Assembly (NCBI GenBank): GCA_017612495.1
Contig: JAGAFQ010000072.1
Coordinates: 1-10,646 of the forward strand
From: Clostridia bacterium
GTDB taxonomy: Bacteria > Bacillota > Clostridia > Oscillospirales > CAG-272
Length of the DNA: 10,646 nucleotides
Reading direction: 5' to 3'
Shown: one piece after another, positions 6,942 to 10,646 of the stretch
How positions within the stretch are numbered: position 1 is the stretch's first letter
Layout of the letters: every line of letters starts with the position of its first letter
Program-made: the position numbers and the translations under genes
The notes under the pieces: model-generated
Seen by the model: the letters and a program-made list of their open reading frames with translations, nothing else
Told to the model about the DNA's origin: nothing
Databases searched by the model: none

Positions 6942-7544
6942 TCATATCCCCTCTTTCTCTTTGTTGATTTTGATCTTATACGACAGCTTTGCAAAGGCGC
7001 AAAGCGGATCGAAGCCCTCGTCTTTTTGCGACGGCGGTGTTTTGCCGATATAAAAGACGGGTATATCGGGCAATTTTGAGTTTTCGCTTTTATCGTATGC
7101 CGCGCAGAAAATAAAATCGGGTGCGTTTTCTTCGCAAAAGGCTTTTAGGTCTTTTTGAGGCAGCACCTTTTCTTTATCGAAAAAGTCTTTCGGCTCGTCG
7201 TCGAATACCCCCAAAAGTTCGGTATCCGTTTCGGCAAAAAGCACGTTTGCGGCATAGAGCCCGAGCTCGTTTGCGCCGACCAATACGGCGCGCAATTTTC
7301 TGTCGAGCCCCAAAAAATTTTCAAGGGAGCGGCACATTTTTTCGGTGTCGTAGCCCGTGCCCTTTGTGCCGATGCAGTCAAGATACGAAAGATCCTGCCT
7401 TATCTGCGACGGGGTAAGAGCGAGGCTTTGAGCCAAAAATGCCGAGCCTACGGTCTTTTTGCCCTCGGATAACTGCTTTTTTGCAAAGCGAAGATAAAGA
7501 GGCAAACGCGATAATACGGCATTCGGTAAATGCGAAAGTTCCAT
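6942..7544 (-). CDS. rex: Rex-family redox-sensing regulator, divergent nucleotide-binding domain
   Basis: Rex proteins are dimeric repressors that leave DNA when NADH binds. The N-terminal winged helix is well kept: LPNAVLSRLPLYLRF (6-20) and LTPSQIRQDLSYLDCIG (43-59), the DNA-recognition region, followed by GTGYD. The Rossmann half is altered. The loop expected as GxGxxG reads GANELG (90-95), losing the middle glycine. The acidic end of the next strand is present (GVFDDEP, 112-118). The usual NFAP-type segment of the C-terminal half is missing, although LCAFAKLSYKI (181-191) resembles the final swapped helix. At 200 residues it is shorter than typical Rex. It lies 13 bases after the dehydrogenase, with GAGG before its ATG. 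It may be a Rex paralogue with weak or no NADH response (inference). Confidence 0.82.
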   Translation of the reverse strand: MELSHLPNAVLSRLPLYLRFAKKQLSEGKKTVGSAFLAQSLALTPSQIRQDLSYLDCIGTKGTGYDTEKMCRSLENFLGLDRKLRAVLVGANELGLYAANVLFAETDTELLGVFDDEPKDFFDKEKVLPQKDLKAFCEENAPDFIFCAAYDKSENSKLPDIPVFYIGKTPPSQKDEGFDPLCAFAKLSYKIKINKEKEGI

Positions 7545-7557
7545 TTGAAAACCTCTT

Positions 7558-8730
7558 TTACAGTTTTGCTATGGTCTCCATTACGTATTCGGTGAACTGT
7601 TCGGTGGTAGCACCGGTATCTCTGCCCGTCATGGTGAGCTTTTTATCCTCGAACATACAGAAGTCGAGCGCGCGCTCAAGCTTCTTCGACTGCTCGACTC
7701 TGCCGATGTGAGAAAGCATCATAACGGTCGCGCGGAGCATAGAGCAGGGATCTGCATAGATGTCGCGTCCCTCTTCGACCATACGGGGAGCGCTGCCGTG
7801 GATAGCCTCAAACATGGCATACTGCTTGCCGATGTTCGCGCTGCCCGCGGTGCCGACACCGCCCTGGAATTCTGCGGCTTCGTCGGTGATGATGTCGCCG
7901 TAAAGGTTAGGGAGCACGAAGACCTTGAAATCGGTGCGGCGCTTGGGGTCGATGAGTTTCGCGGTCATAATGTCGATAAACCATTCCGTCGTGCGGATCT
8001 CGGGATATTCTTCCGCTATCTTCCGGCAGAGGCGCAAGAACTTGCCGTCGGTCGTTTTGATGATGTTCGCCTTTGTGACGATGGCGACGTGATCTTTGCC
8101 GTTCGCTCTTGCGAACTCATAAGCCAAACGGGCAATGCGGTTCGTGCCCTCGGTGGTGGTGATGCAGAAATCGACGCCCATTTCGTCGGTGACGTTGACG
8201 CCCTTACTGCCCACCGCATACGAGCCCTCGGTGTTCTCGCGGAAAAACGTCCAGTCTATGCCCTCGCTCGGCACCTTGACGGGACGGACGTTTGCAAAAA
8301 GGTCAAGCGCTTTGCGCATGGCGACGTTGGCGCTTTCGATGTTGGGCCACGGGTCGCCCGCTCTCGGGGTGGTCGTGGGACCTTTTAATATGACGTTGCA
8401 CTTTTTTATCTCCGCCATAACGTCATCGGGTATCGCCTGCATGTGGGCTGCGCGGTTTTCGATGGTGAGCCCCTCAATATCGCGGATCTCGATCTTTCCG
8501 GCTTTTATTTCGTCTGAAAGCAGATATTCGCAGATCTTTTTTGCGCTCTTTGTGATCATCGGGCCTATGCCGTCGCCGCCGCAAACACCGATTATGAGCT
8601 TATCGAGCTTTGAAAAGTCGGTCGGCGCGGGGGCGGAATTTATTCTGTCCACTCTTTCGAGCTGTTCTTCGAGAAGTGTCTTGAAATGCTCGACGGCGGA
8701 TGTGATCTGTTGTTGTCTTTCGTTTTCCAT
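7558..8730 (-). CDS. Isocitrate/isopropylmalate-family dehydrogenase, isocitrate-like
   Basis: A cytoplasmic beta-decarboxylating dehydrogenase, 390 residues long from the ATG at 8730. That ATG is chosen because a perfect AAGGAG precedes it by 6 bases; the frame stays open 26 codons further upstream but has no such signal there. Active-site residues match isocitrate dehydrogenase: Ser133-x-Asn135 and Arg139 (ESANVAMRK), Arg149, Arg164 and FRENTEGSYA with Tyr171, catalytic Lys220 (VTKANIIKTTDG), and metal-binding Asp253, Asp279 and Asp283 (NLYGDIITDEAAEF). The S-x-N and ENTE features favour isocitrate over isopropylmalate. No leu genes are nearby. NAD or NADP preference cannot be fixed from the cofactor loop HGSAPRMVEEG. 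As first gene of the run it would feed 2-oxoglutarate and glutamate synthesis. Confidence 0.87.
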   Translation of the reverse strand: MENERQQQITSAVEHFKTLLEEQLERVDRINSAPAPTDFSKLDKLIIGVCGGDGIGPMITKSAKKICEYLLSDEIKAGKIEIRDIEGLTIENRAAHMQAIPDDVMAEIKKCNVILKGPTTTPRAGDPWPNIESANVAMRKALDLFANVRPVKVPSEGIDWTFFRENTEGSYAVGSKGVNVTDEMGVDFCITTTEGTNRIARLAYEFARANGKDHVAIVTKANIIKTTDGKFLRLCRKIAEEYPEIRTTEWFIDIMTAKLIDPKRRTDFKVFVLPNLYGDIITDEAAEFQGGVGTAGSANIGKQYAMFEAIHGSAPRMVEEGRDIYADPCSMLRATVMMLSHIGRVEQSKKLERALDFCMFEDKKLTMTGRDTGATTEQFTEYVMETIAKL

Positions 8731-8903
8731 AATGAGCTCCTTTTTGCAAAGTAAAATTGAAAATGTATAAAAAAATGTATAAATGTGAAAAACGCGGGAA
8801 ATTTCCACACCTTAAACAGAGTTATCAACAAATTTTCGGGCAGAAATGGTGCATTTCCGACACGTCCTGTTGAAAACTCGGTCAAAACTGTTGAAAACTT
8901 TAA
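8731..8903. promoter_or_regulatory. Intergenic control region upstream of the dehydrogenase operon
   Basis: 173 non-coding bases hold several small elements. Two identical 10-base AT-rich direct repeats (AAATGTATAA) lie 12 bases apart at 8761-8770 and 8773-8782; their minus-strand form offers TATACA-like -10 sequences. A perfect palindrome GGAAATTTCC is at 8797-8806. GAAATG/CATTTC forms an inverted repeat at 8843-8857. Four sequences resemble DnaA boxes: 8801-8809, 8822-8830 (TTATCAACA, one mismatch to TTATCCACA) and TGTTGAAAA at 8868-8876 and 8889-8897. No convincing -35 box and no terminator for tsaD are seen. A promoter for the downstream run is expected here, but its exact position is uncertain. 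Confidence 0.4.
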
Positions 8904-9914
8904 TCAGTATATACCGTGTGCGGCGTATGCGTTGAGAGATAAATCGGCGGTATTTTTCGCCAGATATTCAAAATATCCCGCCGCCGCTATCATCGCTCCG
9001 TTATCGCCGCAAAGCGAGAGGGGAGGTATATAGACCTTTTTATGATACTTTTCGCCGATTTCCGAAACTTTCGCGCGCAAATGCGAATTTGCGCTGACTC
9101 CGCCCGCCAAAACGATTTTGTCGCAGGGGATGTTTTTGACGGCGAGGGTGAGCTTGTCTTCTATCTCCGATATGACGGCATTTGTAAACGAAGCCGCCAG
9201 ATCTTCCTTTGAAAACGGCTCGTTTTTCATTTGGCAGGTATTTATGTAACTCATAAACGCCGTTTTGAGTCCCGAAAACGAAAAATCGTAGGAATCCTTT
9301 AAGGATACTTTAGGGAATTTTATCGCGTCTTTGTTGCCGCTCTTTGCAAGTCTGTCCATCTCGGCGCCGCCGGGATAGGGCAAGCCCATAACTCTTGCTG
9401 CCTTGTCAAACGCCTCTCCCGCCGCATCGTCTCTTGTCGCGCCGATGCTTTCCATATCGCAAAAGTCACGGACGTCGACAAGCGATGTGTGTCCGCCCGA
9501 AACGACGAGCGCCAAAAACGGCGGCTTCAAGTCTTCATAGGCAAGATAGTTTGCCGCGATGTGTCCCCTTATGTGGTTTACCGCGACAAGCGGTATGTTG
9601 TTCGCATAGGCAAACGATTTTGCGAAGTTCACGCCGACAAGGAGCGCTCCGATAAGACCGGGGCGGTTGGTGACGGCGCAAAGAGAAATATCTTTTTGCG
9701 AAACGCCTGCATTTTTGAGCGCCGCGTCGCAAAGACCGGCTATCGCCTCGATGTGTGCGCGCCCCGCGATCTCGGGCACGACGCCGCCGAACTTTTGATG
9801 TATCGGTATTTGCGAGGCGATCTCATTCGATAAAATAATTCTTTTTGTTTCTGTCATATCCACGATCGAAACGGAGGTCTCGTCGCAGGAACTTTCTATT
9901 GCCAAAACAAGCAT
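8904..9914 (-). CDS. tsaD: tRNA N6-adenosine threonylcarbamoyltransferase
   Basis: TsaD transfers the threonylcarbamoyl group made by TsaC/TsaB to adenosine 37 of tRNAs reading ANN codons, giving t6A. Numbered from a possible TTG at 9920, the ASKHA-fold signatures are LAIESSCDETS (6-16), VVPEIAGRAH (47-56) and VVSGGHTS (139-146), with AGGVSAN at 272-278. The metal ligands are His116 and His120 (VNHIRGH) and Asp306 (LCGDNGAM). At 336-338 residues it has full length. The ATG at 9914 is preferred: AGAGGA is well placed for it and too close for the TTG. It follows rimI by 18 bases, the usual pairing. Its substrates include tRNA-Thr, and a tRNA-Thr gene occurs in this window. The partner genes tsaB and tsaE are not visible. 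Confidence 0.96.
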   Translation of the reverse strand: MLVLAIESSCDETSVSIVDMTETKRIILSNEIASQIPIHQKFGGVVPEIAGRAHIEAIAGLCDAALKNAGVSQKDISLCAVTNRPGLIGALLVGVNFAKSFAYANNIPLVAVNHIRGHIAANYLAYEDLKPPFLALVVSGGHTSLVDVRDFCDMESIGATRDDAAGEAFDKAARVMGLPYPGGAEMDRLAKSGNKDAIKFPKVSLKDSYDFSFSGLKTAFMSYINTCQMKNEPFSKEDLAASFTNAVISEIEDKLTLAVKNIPCDKIVLAGGVSANSHLRAKVSEIGEKYHKKVYIPPLSLCGDNGAMIAAAGYFEYLAKNTADLSLNAYAAHGIY

Positions 9915-9932
9915 AAACAACTTTCCTCTGTA

Positions 9933-10379
9933 TCAGTTAAGCACTTTGCGCATCATAACAGCGTCTTCTTCGGGGGCTTTGTAATAGTCTTTTCGCGTAT
10001 TTATCTGCTCGAAGCCGAGAGACGTATAAAGGCTTATCGCCGCGGTGTTCGACTCTCTTACCTCCAAAAAGACCGTATCAAGGTCATTTCCCGCGCATAC
10101 GTCAAAGCAGTATTCCATAAGCGCGCGTCCGATGCCCTGCCGCCTTTTGTCGGGGCAAACGGCAATCTTTGCGATATCGCAGTCAAAAAGAGTGCCGTAT
10201 AAAATCATATATCCGCAAATCTTTCCCTCCGACCTTGCGCAATAAATCGCGGCGCTGTCGTTTTCAAGGGTGGATTTCAGATCGTCTTTGCTCCACGGGG
10301 TCGAAAAAGAAAGATTTTCAATTTCGCAGATTTCATCGAGGTCGGAAATCTGCGCTTCGCCTATTGATAAATCAGTCAT
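9933..10379 (-). CDS. rimI: Ribosomal protein S18-alanine N-acetyltransferase, GNAT family
   Basis: A GNAT enzyme that uses acetyl-CoA to acetylate the N-terminal alanine of ribosomal protein S18 in the classical case. The acetyl-CoA loop is RRQGIGRA (79-86) after the strand IAKIAVCP. The other family signature is FLEVRESNTAAISLYTSLGF (104-123), with Glu106, Asn111 and Tyr118 in the positions expected for catalysis. The C-terminal RKDYYK (129-134) is also typical. The ATG at 10379 gives 148 residues, the standard length. An upstream in-frame GTG at 10475 would add 32 codons made entirely of repeat-array and linker sequence and is rejected. The ribosome binding site is weak (GGA, 11 bases away). 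tsaD follows in the same run. Substrate is inferred from context and family. Confidence 0.92.
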   Translation of the reverse strand: MTDLSIGEAQISDLDEICEIENLSFSTPWSKDDLKSTLENDSAAIYCARSEGKICGYMILYGTLFDCDIAKIAVCPDKRRQGIGRALMEYCFDVCAGNDLDTVFLEVRESNTAAISLYTSLGFEQINTRKDYYKAPEEDAVMMRKVLN

Positions 10380-10393
10380 ATTATATTTATTCC

Positions 10394-10646
10394 ATTCCGC
10401 CGCCACACGGCGGCTCGAATAATTGTGGGAGAAATGACGGCAAGCCGGCATTTCCCGTACGTGAACCAAATGCACTTTATTTACGCAGGTATCATACGTT
10501 CACGCTATTCCGCCGCCACACGGCGGCTCGAATAATTGCGGGAGAAATGACGGTAAGCCGGCATTTCCCGTGCGTGAACCAAATGCACTTTATTTACGCA
10601 GGTATCATACGTTCACGCTATTCCGCCGCCACACGGCGGCTCGAAT
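10394..10646. repeat. Tandem array of a 113-base structured repeat (two full copies plus a partial third)
   Basis: The unit repeats at exactly 113 bases: copy 1 is 10394-10506, copy 2 is 10507-10619, and copy 3 begins at 10620 and is cut by the window edge after 27 bases. Copies 1 and 2 differ at only three sites, all transitions (10426/10539, 10441/10554, 10459/10572). Each unit holds a 6-base-pair hairpin CCGCCG/CGGCGG with loop CCACA, a bulged stem GGG..AAATG/CATTTCCC around a short GC-rich loop, and a wide inverted repeat CGTGAAC/GTTCACG about 31 bases apart. The period is not a multiple of three and minus-strand stops occur within the array, so it is not a coding repeat. It is unlike a CRISPR array, which has short repeats and unique spacers. 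Its role is unknown. Confidence 0.9.

Noticed and set aside
7708..8388. Long open frame of 226 codons on the plus strand inside the dehydrogenase gene, with others such as 8135-8770
   Set aside because: These lie antisense to a gene with complete active-site motifs and show no recognisable protein features. They arise from the codon composition of the real gene.
8731..8808. N-terminal extension of the dehydrogenase by 26 codons
   Set aside because: The extension is Phe/Tyr-rich, unlike the family, lacks a ribosome binding site, and contains the perfect AAGGAG that serves the ATG at 8730.
8822..8834. Rex operator in the dehydrogenase upstream region (TTGTTGATAAC)
   Set aside because: Only one half-site resembles TTGTTAA. 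No inverted partner lies at the right distance.
9918..9920. TTG start for tsaD two codons upstream of the ATG
   Set aside because: It lies too close to the AGAGGA ribosome binding site. The ATG at 9914 has better spacing and a normal N-terminus.
10380..10385. TATAAT directly before the rimI start codon as a promoter
   Set aside because: Transcription would start inside the gene, and there is no -35 box 16-18 bases upstream.
10394..10646. CRISPR array
   Set aside because: The 113-base unit is repeated throughout with no unique spacers of constant length, and no cas gene is present.

Overview
The window looks like chromosomal core DNA from a low-to-mid GC Firmicute of class Clostridia, probably an anaerobic, uncultured gut type. 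The supporting signs are a DnaD/DnaC-type helicase-loading pair, a Rex-family regulator, strong GGAGG-type ribosome binding sites, perfect sigma-A-type promoters, a CCA-encoding tRNA gene and several TTG start codons. I cannot name a species. Every protein gene lies on the minus strand. The only plus-strand gene is a tRNA-Thr.

Left block (1-2950), read on the minus strand: hisS (histidyl-tRNA synthetase) has its own promoter and a structured leader of about 170 nt that is not a recognisable T-box. It is followed without a gap by a long cation diffusion facilitator of the manganese-efflux type. After 16 bases comes a lipoprotein gene that runs off the left edge. A tRNA-Thr(GGT) gene with a perfect consensus promoter diverges from hisS. 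It ends in a hairpin that also lies over the last codons of nth and probably terminates transcription from both sides.

Middle block (3042-8730), minus strand: a tightly packed run in the order isocitrate/isopropylmalate-type dehydrogenase, Rex-like protein, DnaD-domain protein, DnaC-like helicase loader, TerB_N/TerB_C-like protein and endonuclease III. Gaps are 0 to about 20 bases, which implies one transcript and coupled translation. It groups a dehydrogenase and a redox-sensor-like protein with helicase-loading and DNA-repair genes. The Rex-like protein keeps its DNA-binding half but has an altered nucleotide-binding loop and a shortened C-terminal half. The 173 bases upstream of the dehydrogenase hold palindromes, AT-rich direct repeats and several sequences resembling DnaA boxes.

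Right block (8904-10646), minus strand: rimI then tsaD, the usual end of the tsaE-tsaB-rimI-tsaD cluster. tsaB and tsaE are not in the window. Immediately upstream of rimI the sequence becomes a tandem array of a 113-base non-coding repeat with internal hairpins. Two full copies are present and a third is cut by the right edge.

The most unusual points are the 113-base structured repeat array, the degenerate Rex-like protein coupled to dnaD, the TerB-type protein inside a helicase-loader operon, and the non-T-box leader of hisS. None proves a new system. All functions are inferred from sequence alone.
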